A DNA stretch of 64,000 nt from CAZGHS01 sp964525495 (GTDB lineage Bacteria; Patescibacteriota; Microgenomatia; JALYQM01), in NCBI GenBank assembly GCA_964525495.1, contig CAZGHS010000005.1, positions 1 through 64,000 on the forward strand, given 5' to 3'. The notes below the pieces were generated by a model. That model worked only from the letters and a program-made list of their open reading frames with translations, was not told the origin of the DNA and made no database searches. Position 1 is the first letter of the stretch. Each line of letters begins with the position of its first letter. This document shows positions 25,542 through 37,100 of this stretch, in pieces. The translations under genes and the position numbers were made by a program.

Positions 25542-28500
25542 ATATTTTAAAGAATATGTTTAAAAGAATTTTTAATAGAAAAAATAAGCAAACGAAAATT
25601 TTTGTAACCTCACTTGCACTTGTTCTAATTGCCGGTGTAATCTTCATGATCTGGTATCCAACACGTGCTCGAGCAGCGTGGTTTGATGACAATTATAGTT
25701 ACCGCCAACCAACATCTTTTACACACAACGCAGCACTTACCAATCGTCGCGTCACCATAACTATTGATACCGCAACGCTAATTACAAATGGCAAAATGCA
25801 ATCAGATTGTGACGACACTCGGTTTACTGATAACAGTGGAAAAGTACTACGCTATCAATTAACAGGAGCCTGCAATAATGCTGCCACTACATATGATGTT
25901 GCTTTTCCAACTATTATCAACGGCTTAAATGCAGCATATATATATTATGGAAACGCCTCTGCTGCATCTGCAAGTGATGCAACTGTCGCTTCACTAACAA
26001 GCTTGTCTCCAAGCGGGGGTGCAGCAGCACAAGGTTCAGAAGAAAAAGGTGAAACGCCAGTACTCTACTGGTCTCTGAATGATGCAACAGGGACAACAGT
26101 TCAAGATGGCAGTATAAACAATAACGACGGCACTCGTTCAAATGCAACTTGGAAAACACCAGATAACTGTTATGCAAATAGTTGTCTTCAATTTGACGGT
26201 TCTGGCGACAGTGTAAGTAAAACATATTCAAGTGATACTGAGCTCAACCCAGGCACGGGTGATTTTTCTGCAGAACTTTTCTTTAAACATCCAACCGCTA
26301 TTAGTGCTAATGAATTTCTAGTTAGTCGATTTAGCGGCTCAGGTTACAAAATATATATGAACTCCAGTGGGAATATCTGTTTTGGAATAGATGATGATTC
26401 AACCTGGACACCAGATGACGCTGCCTGTACAACAATCACCTACAATGACAATAACTGGCATTTTCTTTCAATTGTGAAGTCGGGTACATCGTCGATCACC
26501 GTATATATAGACGGCAATCAACAAGCGCAAGATGCATCAATTGCCGCAACCGCCACTATCTCAGGATCCTCTCCAACCATATATCTAGGTATCGATTCTG
26601 ACGGCACATCAAACAGTTGGAACGGATTTATCGACGAATTCAAAGTATTCAATTATGCAAAAACAACAGCGCAAATTAAATTGGATCTTGCCGCAAAAAA
26701 TTCCTTAAACGGAGTAGCTCAATCTATGGGTGATCCTAATGCAAATAGCTTAACACAAGGACTAGTCGGGTGGTGGAAAACTGATGAAGGTTCAGGTACT
26801 TCAACGACAGCAGATGCTTCAGGAAATGGTATCACCGGAAACCTCACTGCAATAGATAGTGGCGATTGGGTAGGAGGAAAATATGGTTTTGGACTAGATA
26901 TGGATGGCAGCGCAGAATACATTGACATGAACGACCCTTCAAGTGGAGTACTAGACTTTGTTGATGGAGTAGATTTCACTCTCTCCGCCTGGATATACAA
27001 TGACACGGTAACAACGGAAGATGTAATTATGTGCAAAAAAAACATTCCTACTGATAGTTCTGCGGGATATTGTCTGATGAGATATGCAAATGCGAATGGC
27101 GGTGTTATATGTCTCTATATAGCAGATGGAACAGACACATGGGAGATGTGCTCATCAACAACAGTGACAACTGCAGCTACTTGGAATCATGTTGTCGCGG
27201 TAGTAAACGATAATAGTCCATCCGAGTCAAATATTTATGTAAACGGTTTACCAACTAAAACCACGACATTAGGAACCATGAGTAATGTAGATTCTCTCGC
27301 GATTGGTGAAGATTTTAGGATTGGATCCTACGGATCAGGTAGTGCGGGGCAACCGTTCGATGGAAGAGTAGATGACACAAGAGTCTACAATAGAGCACTA
27401 ACTGCAGGAGAAGTAAGACAATTATATACTACACCACCACCACCTGTCGGTTATTGGAAATTCGACGAAGGCACTGGGACATCCGTAAGTGATTCAAGCG
27501 GTAATGGCGTAACCGCAACTATTGTCGACGGAGGTGGAAATGTCGGTAGATGGACTCCTGGGAAATTTGGTAAAACATATTTTTCAGCAGGAAGAAATGG
27601 TTCTGCCGATACTATTAGTCTTGCAAGTTCGACCAATGTAGGAACCCAACACACGGTATCCTTTTGGGCCAACTTTGATACGTTCGAAGATGGATCAGGC
27701 AATGGCACCGCAGTTGTTGGAAACGGAACAGATGCAAGTGCTGGGTATGCTTTCTATATTGACAATACCAGTATTTATTCTCGTCCTGCAGCCACAAGTG
27801 CTGTTTCTATTACTAATACATTAAGCACAGACACTTGGTATCACATCGCAGTTGTCAGAGACGGTACAACGGTTAAATTTTATGCCAATGGCATACAAAT
27901 AGGAGCTACTCAGACACTAGGCGAAAATAACAACTATAGCTACGATAATCTTTCAAACTTTGAGGCTGGTACTCAAGCCTTTCCTGTCGAAGGGCAGCTT
28001 GATGAAGTAAAAGTGTATAACTATGCACGCACTCAAGCACAAATCATAGAAGACATGAACGGTGGACATCCGATCGTTGGCACACCGATTGGTGGACCAG
28101 TAGGCCATTGGAGTCTTGACGATGGAAATGGAACAACAGCCCAAGACAAATCTCCAAACAACAACGACTTAACATTATCAACTGCATCATGGACAAACGA
28201 CGGAAAATTAAATAAAGCTTGGAACGGAACAGGTGCACTATGGCTATCCCGAGCTGATGATGCTGATTTTGATTTTATCGCCGGTGCTGATTTCTCCCTC
28301 AGTGCTTGGGTCAGATCTGATAGTGCCAGTAATCCAGCTGCCGCAGAATATATAATCAGTAAAGAAACATCATCAGCCGGATACGCACTTTGGTTCACAA
28401 CCGGCGGGGAAATAGTCTGCGGTATCGACGACGATGCGTCATCCTTCCCCGAAGATTCTGCCGGAGATACCGCTTCAAATACCGACTATTATGACGCAAC

Positions 28501-30289
28501 CTGGCATCATGTCATTTGCGTCCGCAATACTGTCTCCGGAAGGCTTGAACTCTACATAGACGGGAAACTATTCGACGCTGATACCTCACTCTCGGCAACA
28601 GGTGATTTATCAAACGCAGATTCACTCACAGTCGGCGATCGCAATGCTACCAACGACACAGACGATTTTAATGGAGATATTGACGAAGTCAAAATATATC
28701 GCGCAGCACTTTCATCAACCGATGTCCTAACCGAATATAGTCAAGGGAAAATTGGGGTGCTAGGAGCAGTATCCACCGCCAGTGATGGTACAACAGCCAG
28801 TTTTGCCTCTGCTCGAGATTATTGTGTCCCTGGTGATACTTCTACCTGCGATGCACCGGTTGGTGAATGGAAATTAGACGAAAATACAAGCACATCAGCA
28901 TTAGATACCAGTGGCAATGTCGTAACTGGGACATTCAATGGTAATGCTACTTGGGGTAGAGGAAAGTTTGGATCAGCGGTCAATCTACCAGATGGGACGA
29001 CTGATTTCATTAGTTTAGGAGATAATTTAGACATGGCAGATGGAGATGCCTTCAGCATTTCGTTATGGTTTTACCCTACTGCAGACACGGCACAATCAGA
29101 CTTAGTTTCAAAAAAACTCTCAACATCAGCGTCTGATATAGGATACCAAATTACATGGTTTCATACTACATTTGGTGGCAATACCTGTCTCTATGCTTCT
29201 GATGGATCTGGAGCTGGGTCTGATCAATACGAAACATGTACTGCTGACAATACCACAACCACACTTAATACGTGGTATCATCTTGCAGTTGTATACGACA
29301 ACACATCAACTGCGGGGTCTGGGATCTATCTTAATGGTGTGAACGTGGAACATACTCCATATGAAGCATGTACAAACTGTGCTGCTTTGTCTGAAATCGG
29401 AACACTTTCAAACGCAAACACACTTCGAATAGGAGCTAACAGCGGAAGTTCAACAAGCTTTCAGGGTAGAATTGATAATGTCAAAATCTACAGATACGCG
29501 CGCACTCCAGCACAAATTGCTTGGGAATTCAACCAAGGAAAACCTGTAGCACTATATAAAATGGATGAGTGTTCAGGAACCACGATATACAACAGTGTTG
29601 TAAGCGCAACCAACGGATCCTCAGGTATCAATGGCACTTGGTCAGGATCAGGCGGAGGCAATACTGCAGCGGGGAGTTGTACATCTGCAAACTCCGCTCA
29701 TGCCTGGTACAACGGAGCAACAGGCAAATACTCAAATAGTTTAGATTTTGATGGAAGCGATGATGTTGTCACGGTAACAAATACATCTCGAATCGATCTT
29801 AACGAAGCCTTAACACAAGGGCTTACTTGGTCCGCTTGGGTAAATCCTGATTCTGACGGAGAGGGGGATGCTGGCAGAATCTTTGATAAAGGTACGAATA
29901 CGTATTGTAGAACAGGCAATGAGTCTGGGGGGCGAGTCGATCTCATATGCAGACTTGATCTTACAACAGATGCCGATTTTACTGTTTCCTCCGCTATCCC
30001 CACTGGGCAGTGGTCACATGTAGCACTCGCCTGGTCAAATGACAGTGATGACGAAGTCACAGTCTGGGTTAATGGTCGAGCCAATACTTCATCTGCGACA
30101 TTTGCCGGCGATCCAGCTACAGACACCAGCAATCTATTTATTGGAAATAACAGTGCCGGGTCTGCAACCTTTGATGGCAGGATCGACGATGCAAGAATCT
30201 ATAGTTACGAGTTAACATCTCAGCAGATAAAAATGGTAATGAATGAGTCATCATCACTGCGGTTCGGACCGCAGACAGGGTCGCCGTAA
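25526..30289 (+). CDS. Surface protein with DUF2341-like and six LamG/concanavalin domains
   Basis: A 1587-residue exported protein. The N-terminal signal/membrane segment is near residues 26-44, ending TRARAAW. Residues ~50-155 resemble DUF2341 (DDNYSYRQPTSF ... AAYIYYGNAS). Six LamG-like jelly-roll domains follow, each opening with a (G)xWxxDEGxG-type strand, such as VGYWKFDEGTGTSVSD, and closing with a (V/I)YxYAxTxxQI helix, such as VYNYARTQAQI. Such domains bind glycans or proteins at the cell surface. No C-terminal anchor is seen. The first ATG at 25526 overlaps the fibre gene; an in-frame ATG at 25556 is an alternative. The overlap suggests co-translation with the fibre, so the two may work together in adhesion. 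Confidence 0.85.
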   Translation: MDNKLNILKNMFKRIFNRKNKQTKIFVTSLALVLIAGVIFMIWYPTRARAAWFDDNYSYRQPTSFTHNAALTNRRVTITIDTATLITNGKMQSDCDDTRFTDNSGKVLRYQLTGACNNAATTYDVAFPTIINGLNAAYIYYGNASAASASDATVASLTSLSPSGGAAAQGSEEKGETPVLYWSLNDATGTTVQDGSINNNDGTRSNATWKTPDNCYANSCLQFDGSGDSVSKTYSSDTELNPGTGDFSAELFFKHPTAISANEFLVSRFSGSGYKIYMNSSGNICFGIDDDSTWTPDDAACTTITYNDNNWHFLSIVKSGTSSITVYIDGNQQAQDASIAATATISGSSPTIYLGIDSDGTSNSWNGFIDEFKVFNYAKTTAQIKLDLAAKNSLNGVAQSMGDPNANSLTQGLVGWWKTDEGSGTSTTADASGNGITGNLTAIDSGDWVGGKYGFGLDMDGSAEYIDMNDPSSGVLDFVDGVDFTLSAWIYNDTVTTEDVIMCKKNIPTDSSAGYCLMRYANANGGVICLYIADGTDTWEMCSSTTVTTAATWNHVVAVVNDNSPSESNIYVNGLPTKTTTLGTMSNVDSLAIGEDFRIGSYGSGSAGQPFDGRVDDTRVYNRALTAGEVRQLYTTPPPPVGYWKFDEGTGTSVSDSSGNGVTATIVDGGGNVGRWTPGKFGKTYFSAGRNGSADTISLASSTNVGTQHTVSFWANFDTFEDGSGNGTAVVGNGTDASAGYAFYIDNTSIYSRPAATSAVSITNTLSTDTWYHIAVVRDGTTVKFYANGIQIGATQTLGENNNYSYDNLSNFEAGTQAFPVEGQLDEVKVYNYARTQAQIIEDMNGGHPIVGTPIGGPVGHWSLDDGNGTTAQDKSPNNNDLTLSTASWTNDGKLNKAWNGTGALWLSRADDADFDFIAGADFSLSAWVRSDSASNPAAAEYIISKETSSAGYALWFTTGGEIVCGIDDDASSFPEDSAGDTASNTDYYDATWHHVICVRNTVSGRLELYIDGKLFDADTSLSATGDLSNADSLTVGDRNATNDTDDFNGDIDEVKIYRAALSSTDVLTEYSQGKIGVLGAVSTASDGTTASFASARDYCVPGDTSTCDAPVGEWKLDENTSTSALDTSGNVVTGTFNGNATWGRGKFGSAVNLPDGTTDFISLGDNLDMADGDAFSISLWFYPTADTAQSDLVSKKLSTSASDIGYQITWFHTTFGGNTCLYASDGSGAGSDQYETCTADNTTTTLNTWYHLAVVYDNTSTAGSGIYLNGVNVEHTPYEACTNCAALSEIGTLSNANTLRIGANSGSSTSFQGRIDNVKIYRYARTPAQIAWEFNQGKPVALYKMDECSGTTIYNSVVSATNGSSGINGTWSGSGGGNTAAGSCTSANSAHAWYNGATGKYSNSLDFDGSDDVVTVTNTSRIDLNEALTQGLTWSAWVNPDSDGEGDAGRIFDKGTNTYCRTGNESGGRVDLICRLDLTTDADFTVSSAIPTGQWSHVALAWSNDSDDEVTVWVNGRANTSSATFAGDPATDTSNLFIGNNSAGSATFDGRIDDARIYSYELTSQQIKMVMNESSSLRFGPQTGSP

Positions 30290-30411
30290 TCCATACCAAA
30301 TGCAGAAAAACTAGAACACATCACTTCGCTTTAGTTACGAAAAATTCTAACAAAGTTAGAAATAGATATTGACGTAATCGCAGTATTGATATAAAACCAT
30401 AGTAATCATTA
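30290..30411 (+). promoter_or_regulatory. Intergenic region with candidate promoter
   Basis: TTGACG at 30369-30374 and TATAAA at 30390-30395 (spacing 15, slightly short) lie upstream of the ATG at 30412. No convincing terminator follows the previous gene. Confidence 0.35.
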
Positions 30412-33400
30412 ATGAACAAACACGTCAAAAAACTCGCATACACATTTTCGTCACTACTTTTATTAAGCAGTTTAATCGGTAGTGATAATTCTATTTTTGA
30501 TCCAAAATCCGCATTCGCAAACCCGCCAGTCAACTTTACAAACGAAATTCTTACGACAAATCTTACAGAACCCACAGGATTAACATTCACACCTGACGGT
30601 CGAATGTTATTTATAGAGCGAGCAGGAACGATTAGAGTAGTTGCTGCGGGTGGAACAACACCTAACACAACACCATTTCACCAAATAACAAACATCAACA
30701 CGAGCGACGGAGAAAGAGGATTAGTGGGAATTGCGGTAGATCCAAATTTCACTTCAAACAATTATTATTATGTTTTTTACACAGCAAACTCACCTTTGCG
30801 AGATCGAGTATCTCGATTCACCGCAAATGGGGATACCACAGTATCCGGCAGTGAAGTAGTAATTTGGCAGGAACCAACACAAGCCGGCCTTTGGCATCAT
30901 GGTGGAACAATTGCATTTGGTCCAGACGGAAAACTATATATCTCAACAGGAGATGGATTTGATTCTGGTTCAGGATCAAATCATGTTTCACAAAGACTAG
31001 ATAGCGTAAGAGGAAAAATACTTCGCATTAATTCCGACGGAACAATTCCTTCGGACAATCCATTTAATGACGGTGGAGGATCAAACTTTGACGAAATATG
31101 GGCGCGCGGTTTACGCAATCCATTTAGATTCTCATTTGATTCTACAAACGGCACTATGTATATAGGTGATGTAGGTGGAAACTCAACGGTAAGCTCGATA
31201 GAAGAAGTAAACAGGGGTGCCGTTGGAGCTAATTTCGGTTGGCCAATTTGCGAAGGAACCTGTTCCACTTCGGGTATGACCAATCCTATCTACACATATA
31301 ATCACGGAGGACGAGATGCGTCAGTAACAGGTGGTTTTGTGTATCGAGGTTCGCTATTCCCCACAGAATATCAGGGAACATATTTTTATGGTGACTACGT
31401 ACGCAATTGGGTAAGATATCTCACATTTAATACCAATGGAACAGTGAGTGGATCAACCAACTTCGAACCAACAAACGGAACAGAAGACGGACCATATGGT
31501 GAGATCGTAGATATAAAAATGGGACCAGACGGCAATATATATTACGTAGATTACGGTACAACCTGGGAAGGTCAAAGCAATCCAGGAAAAATCAGAAGAA
31601 TAAAATATACTGGAACAACAAATCAGCCACCAATTATCACTTCAGCGACTGCAAATCCTTCAAACGGGCCAGGTCCAATACTAGTAACAGATTTTTCAGT
31701 TGCTGCATCCGATCCAGAAAATAATACATTAAGCTATTTGTGGAATTTTGGAGACGGAAACACTTCTTCACAGCAGAGCCCAAGCCATACATATACAGAG
31801 CCAGGAGAATACATAGCTCGAGTAACGGTTTCAGACGGTACAAATCAAACTCTTTCAAATCCCATTAATATTACTGTCGGTAATAGACCAGTAGTATCAA
31901 TTGCCTCGCCGACAATAAATCAATCGTTTAGAGGTGGAGATAGTATTTCATTTAGTGGGTCAGCAACTGATCCAGATGAGGACCTTCCGTTATCAGCGTA
32001 TTCTTGGAGAGTAATATTCAACCACGAATCACACACGCATCCAGCCGCCGGCCCTATCGAAAACACGACGTCAGGTTCCTACACAATTCCTACAACAGGT
32101 CACGATTTTTCTGGGAACACAAGTTATGACATTTTACTTACGGTAACAGACAGTACGGGATTACAGGGAACCGCTTCTGTCAGAATTAATCCTGAAAAAG
32201 TTAATCTTACATTCAACACTTCACCAACAGGACTCGGCCTTAACTTCGACGAGCAGACTAATATAACAACATCATTTGTGAGAGATACTTTAATCAACTT
32301 TCAACACACTGTCGAAGCCCCAGTAACACAGCTGCTCGCAGGTAATACGTATACATTCCAATCATGGTCAGATAGTGGTGCAGCTCAGCATATAATCACT
32401 GCCCCTGCTACAAGTCAAACATACACTGCAAACTATCAGTTAACAGCAAGTCCTACCCCGACTGCTGCACCTACGGCTACACCAGTGCCAACGGCAACAC
32501 CAACTGGAACCCCATCGCCAGCTCCTACTGCGATACCCACCACAGGTACAAGTCTACAATTTGATGGGGGAGACATGGTATCTGGTACGAACGTTCCTTT
32601 GCTTACGCAGTTTACCTATGAAGCATGGATAAAACGAACAGCTGACAACGGGACTTACCAAACATTTCTATCTGACGCAAATACAAACTATAACGCAGCC
32701 ATGGTCACGCTGTTTGTAGACGGAGGAAATAGTGATTGCGGAAGCTCACCAACTGATCAGATCGCATATTTTCAATTGCAATCAGGGGGCAGTTCGACTC
32801 AATGTTCAGGGGTAACGGCCACGCTTAATCAGTGGTACCACGTAGCTGTAACGCGAGATGCAGCAGGAACACGCAGGGTATTTATCGACGGAACACTAAG
32901 ATCGACAAATACAAGTACAGTAGCTCCAGCAGATAGCACAGGTCTCATGACATTAGGGCGAGCTGGTTCGAGCAGTGACGAGTACTTCACTGGACGGATT
33001 GATGATGTACGGGTTTCAAATACAGCCAGATACACTACAAACTTTACACCATCAGCTATCAGTGGGTCAGATGCAAACACTATCTTCGCATGGAATATCA
33101 ACGAAGGATCAGGACAGACACTTGCTGACCTATCAAGCAACAATCGTAACGGAACACTAGGCAGTAACACAAATGTTGAAGCAACTGATCCTGTTTGGTC
33201 AACAGATAGCCCCTTGGGCGGAGCAGCTCCTAGCCCAACACCAACAGGCACTCCAGCACCGACGGCAACCCCTATTTCTACAGCAACTCCTGCTCCAACT
33301 GCGACGCCAATAATAACTCCAACACCGATACCAACGGCAGCACCAACCGGAACCCCTATACCTACAGCTACACCAATTCCTACTCCTACCGCCACTCCGG

Positions 33401-34173
33401 CAATAACACCTACCCCAGTTCCCACAGCAACACCTACGGCTGTCCCAACAGCGACACCAATTCCTACCTCGACCCCGACATCAACTCCAGTTCCTACGGG
33501 AACAACGCTTAACTTTGCCGGGGACGATGTAGTACAGACAGTAAATATTCCTTTAGCAACACAATATACATTTGAAGTATGGGTAAAGCGTTCGGCTGAC
33601 AGTGGAGGATACGAAACATTTGTATCCGATGCAAACAGCGCATACAATCGCGCGATGGTCACGCTATTTATTGACGGAGGAAACAATGACTGTACAGGGG
33701 TATCTGACCAATTCGCGTTTTATGAGTCAAGAGCGAACGGATCGAGCACTCAGTGTTCGGGAGTAACAGCTTCATTGAATCAGTGGTTCCATATTGCCGT
33801 AACACGAGATGCTGCAGGCACTCGACGATTCTTTGTTGACGGCACTTTGCGGACAACACAGACAGGAACGGCAACGCCAACTGACAGTGCTGGAGTACTT
33901 ACTTTCGGTCGTGCTGGTGATTCTAGTTCGGAATATTTCAGTGGAAGAATAGACGACGTGCGTGTAGTAAGCAACGCAGTCTATACTACAAACTTCACAA
34001 GGCCAACAGCACCGCTCACTACCGTGACAGGAACAATTGGACTCTGGAACATTACAGCAGGAAGTGGACAAACTGTAGCAGACACTTCTGGCAACAATCG
34101 CAATGGACGATTAGGTACTTCAAATTCCGCTGATTCACGTGATCCAAGTTGGGTGTCAGATAATCCATATTAA
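30412..34173 (+). CDS. Secreted GSDH-like propeller protein with PKD and two LamG domains
   Basis: A 1253-residue exported protein with an N-terminal signal peptide. Residues ~45-395 are a six-bladed propeller of the glucose/sorbosone dehydrogenase (PQQ sugar dehydrogenase) family: LTFTPDGRMLFIERAG, RGLVGIAVDPNF, WHHGGTIAFGPDGKLYIS with the usual His, RGKILRINSDGTIPSDNPF, and GANFGWP. A PKD domain follows (YLWNFGDGNTSSQQSPSHTY), then a second Ig-like region. Pro/Thr linkers (TPTPT type) separate two near-identical LamG domains at ~714-935 and ~1023-1253, each with ACTRR-like AAGTRRVFIDG. Whether it is an active dehydrogenase is uncertain. It lies in the surface-protein run and has a paralogous propeller in the lipoprotein at 61875-63044. 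Confidence 0.85.
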   Translation: MNKHVKKLAYTFSSLLLLSSLIGSDNSIFDPKSAFANPPVNFTNEILTTNLTEPTGLTFTPDGRMLFIERAGTIRVVAAGGTTPNTTPFHQITNINTSDGERGLVGIAVDPNFTSNNYYYVFYTANSPLRDRVSRFTANGDTTVSGSEVVIWQEPTQAGLWHHGGTIAFGPDGKLYISTGDGFDSGSGSNHVSQRLDSVRGKILRINSDGTIPSDNPFNDGGGSNFDEIWARGLRNPFRFSFDSTNGTMYIGDVGGNSTVSSIEEVNRGAVGANFGWPICEGTCSTSGMTNPIYTYNHGGRDASVTGGFVYRGSLFPTEYQGTYFYGDYVRNWVRYLTFNTNGTVSGSTNFEPTNGTEDGPYGEIVDIKMGPDGNIYYVDYGTTWEGQSNPGKIRRIKYTGTTNQPPIITSATANPSNGPGPILVTDFSVAASDPENNTLSYLWNFGDGNTSSQQSPSHTYTEPGEYIARVTVSDGTNQTLSNPINITVGNRPVVSIASPTINQSFRGGDSISFSGSATDPDEDLPLSAYSWRVIFNHESHTHPAAGPIENTTSGSYTIPTTGHDFSGNTSYDILLTVTDSTGLQGTASVRINPEKVNLTFNTSPTGLGLNFDEQTNITTSFVRDTLINFQHTVEAPVTQLLAGNTYTFQSWSDSGAAQHIITAPATSQTYTANYQLTASPTPTAAPTATPVPTATPTGTPSPAPTAIPTTGTSLQFDGGDMVSGTNVPLLTQFTYEAWIKRTADNGTYQTFLSDANTNYNAAMVTLFVDGGNSDCGSSPTDQIAYFQLQSGGSSTQCSGVTATLNQWYHVAVTRDAAGTRRVFIDGTLRSTNTSTVAPADSTGLMTLGRAGSSSDEYFTGRIDDVRVSNTARYTTNFTPSAISGSDANTIFAWNINEGSGQTLADLSSNNRNGTLGSNTNVEATDPVWSTDSPLGGAAPSPTPTGTPAPTATPISTATPAPTATPIITPTPIPTAAPTGTPIPTATPIPTPTATPAITPTPVPTATPTAVPTATPIPTSTPTSTPVPTGTTLNFAGDDVVQTVNIPLATQYTFEVWVKRSADSGGYETFVSDANSAYNRAMVTLFIDGGNNDCTGVSDQFAFYESRANGSSTQCSGVTASLNQWFHIAVTRDAAGTRRFFVDGTLRTTQTGTATPTDSAGVLTFGRAGDSSSEYFSGRIDDVRVVSNAVYTTNFTRPTAPLTTVTGTIGLWNITAGSGQTVADTSGNNRNGRLGTSNSADSRDPSWVSDNPY

Positions 34174-34175
34174 AA

Positions 34176-34193
34176 TATAATAAAAAAGAGGTG
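34176..34193 (+). promoter_or_regulatory. -10 box and ribosome binding site deciding the start at 34197
   Basis: TATAAT at 34176-34181 is followed by the Shine-Dalgarno AGAGGTG at 34187-34193. This supports ATG 34197 as start rather than the in-frame GTG at 34191, which overlaps the ribosome binding site. Confidence 0.5.
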
Positions 34194-34196
34194 CAT

Positions 34197-37100
34197 ATGT
34201 TACTAGGTGAAAGATATTTTAAATTAGGCACACTATCTCTTTTCATAGTGCTCATCTTAGGGATGAGTTTTTTTTATACATCGGCTCATGCTGATTCAAA
34301 CATATATCAGATAACTGCCAGCGCAAATGATGTGAATCAAGACGGTAATACACTTGATATTACAAGCGCAAACATGTGGTTAGGTACTGGTGCTAGTACG
34401 TCAAGTTCTTATACTGGATTGCGGTTTACAAACATAAATATACCTAAAGGAGCAACAATCAACTCGGCAAAGCTTCAGGTCTTTTCACCTTCATCAAGTT
34501 GGATATCGATGACTTTTGATTTCGCAGCTGAAGCAGCAGATAACAGTGCAATATTCTCAACAACAAGCAAACCTTCACAACGAACAGTAACAAACACAAA
34601 AATACGGCACTCAAGCAATAACTCATGGTCAGCAAATACGAATTATACGCTTGACGAAATAAACACAGTGGTACAAGAAGTCATCAACAGGCCGGGATGG
34701 ACCAGTGGTAACAGCCTATCACTTGTCCTAAAAGGAGCAGGAAGTTCCTATGGAAGAAAAAGTATCCGTGCATACAACGGTACTCCAGCCAACGCGCCAA
34801 AACTTTTAGTAACATTTTCCGTAGCTGGTACACCGACCCCTGCACCAACGAGCACGCCGACCGCAACACCCACAGCAACTCCAGTACCAACGACTACCCC
34901 TACTGTTGCACCAACAGCTACCCCCACTATATCTCCTACAGCAACATCGACGCCTATACCAACTGCAACTCCCACCTCGCAACCAAGTAATGTTGCCTAT
35001 TACAATATAAATACTTCTACCTCAACTAGCGCAGGATACGATGCCGTTTCGTGGTCACAAGGATACCCCATCACTGTAGATAAATTTGGAAAATATATAG
35101 TACCTATACAACGTCATGGATTCAGCAGCGAAAACTTTGCAGTCAGTAATGATGCCGGAGCAACATGGATAGAGCTAGACGGCTCAGGTATCCTCAATAG
35201 ATCATCTATTGCATACGATAGTATAAATGACACGCTCCAAGTAGTAACAACTGCAAACGCAGTGGCTTATAGTAAATATTCAATAGTTCGTGATGGCAAT
35301 AACAACATTACGAGTCTAGCACTTGATGGAATAATGAATATAGAAACTGGGGCAGGTTGTACTGCAATGGATATTAGAAATCCTATAGCACTATGGAAAG
35401 ATGACGGAGCAAACGGACAGGTGGTTGCGTTCTGGTCAGTTAGTAAAACATGTTCAGGATCAAGCATAGTAGAAACACGTGCCGCTATGCGAACACTTTC
35501 AAACTCGGCCGCAGATAGAACAGCATCAAATTGGAAAGCATTAAACGGAGTCTCAAGTGCACCAGGATCTGTCGGTCCTGCGCTTGTTGCATACAATAAA
35601 ATATATGGAATTAATACAGCGTATGACCGTCCATTTCAACACTCCGCAATGATCCAAGGCGGAGGCGGAGTTCATAGCAATGATATTTACTATTTCAACA
35701 TAGATCAAAACGATACTCACGGATTCCAAAGGTTAACGTGGAATCCTGCATTAAATGATTGGTCAGGTTCATGGACATCGAGGGCAGTATTTGGAGGAAA
35801 TGTAGGAGATAATCTTGGATATAATTTAAAGAAAGAGCTATTAAGTAAACCTGTTTATGCTTCAAATAGCAACAGAGTATATGTAGGAATATCTAGATGG
35901 TTAACAGGCGGGGCTGGTGACTCTCAATCACTATTCTATGTAGATGACAGTGATATCGTTATCGAAGCAGGAAACGTATACTCTGCTAATGGTACCGCGT
36001 TCCTCTATCCGACATTTGATCTTATGTACGATCAAGTAACAGGTTTAGTAAATTTCTTCTATCTCACCACAGGAGTAAATCAGAACGGTCATGTATATTA
36101 CAAATCATATGACGGTTCGAACTTCTCTACAGCAAAACCATTTTTTACAGCAGCCGGACAAACGGTAGATATTCCAATCGTCTATCAGTCGAGAATAGAT
36201 AATAAAGCAGTCTTGTTCTTCAGAAAAAACAAAACAAGTGATCCAAACACACCTCCTCATGAAATATTTTTTGGCTACGCAAAGCTTGATACTCCTGTTC
36301 CAAACCCAACGCCTACAGCCACTCCTACAGTCGCCCCGACCGCAACTCCAGTACCCACGTCCACTCCTACTGTCGCGCCAACAGCTACGCCCACACCGAC
36401 TAGCACCCCAACACCTACAGCAACACCAACAACCGCTCCAACCAACCCGCCTGGGGAAACAGTAAAAGGGTCATTTGAAATAGGACAGGGAGGCTCCGAT
36501 GTGATTCCGCATCAAATAGTTCGCACTCAAGATGACAAAGTATATACGTTTGGATATGCTGGCCAATACCAACCAGTGCTCAAGGCATATTGGACAAATG
36601 GTACAGGTATACCAACACAGACTAGTCATTTCAGTGGTTCAACACAAGTTACCGACAGCTCAAACTTAATCTCTGTAGATGCAGTCTATGATGGAAGCGC
36701 TATTATCCACGTCATAACAAACACACAGGGTGGAATTACCAAAGATTATCCATTTGACACAACAACAAATACTTTCAGGTCACCTCAAACTGTTGCTACG
36801 AACACTAAAACAGTCAGTGGAGATTACGTAGGATCAAGCGGAGTATCAGCAATGTTCGACACGGCTGGAGATCTGCACATCGCATATTGGACGAATGATA
36901 ACTATGTCAAATACGGAAAATATCAGTATAGCAACAATACAAACACGCTAACGCAAGTTGAAGGTCCAACCACAGTAGATGCCGACGTAAACGCAAACCA
37001 TCCAAGTCTCGCAGTGTCTCCACTAGACAACTCAATTTCAGTAGCTTGGATATCACAGAGTGGAACACCTCGCATTTTATACCGCGAAAAGACAGTAAAC

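Noticed and set aside
32829..33686. Antisense frame of 285 residues with Gly-Val repeats
   Set aside because: It is the reverse reading of the Thr-Pro linkers (ACN/CCN codons) in the surface protein; similar shadows occur over the other linkers.
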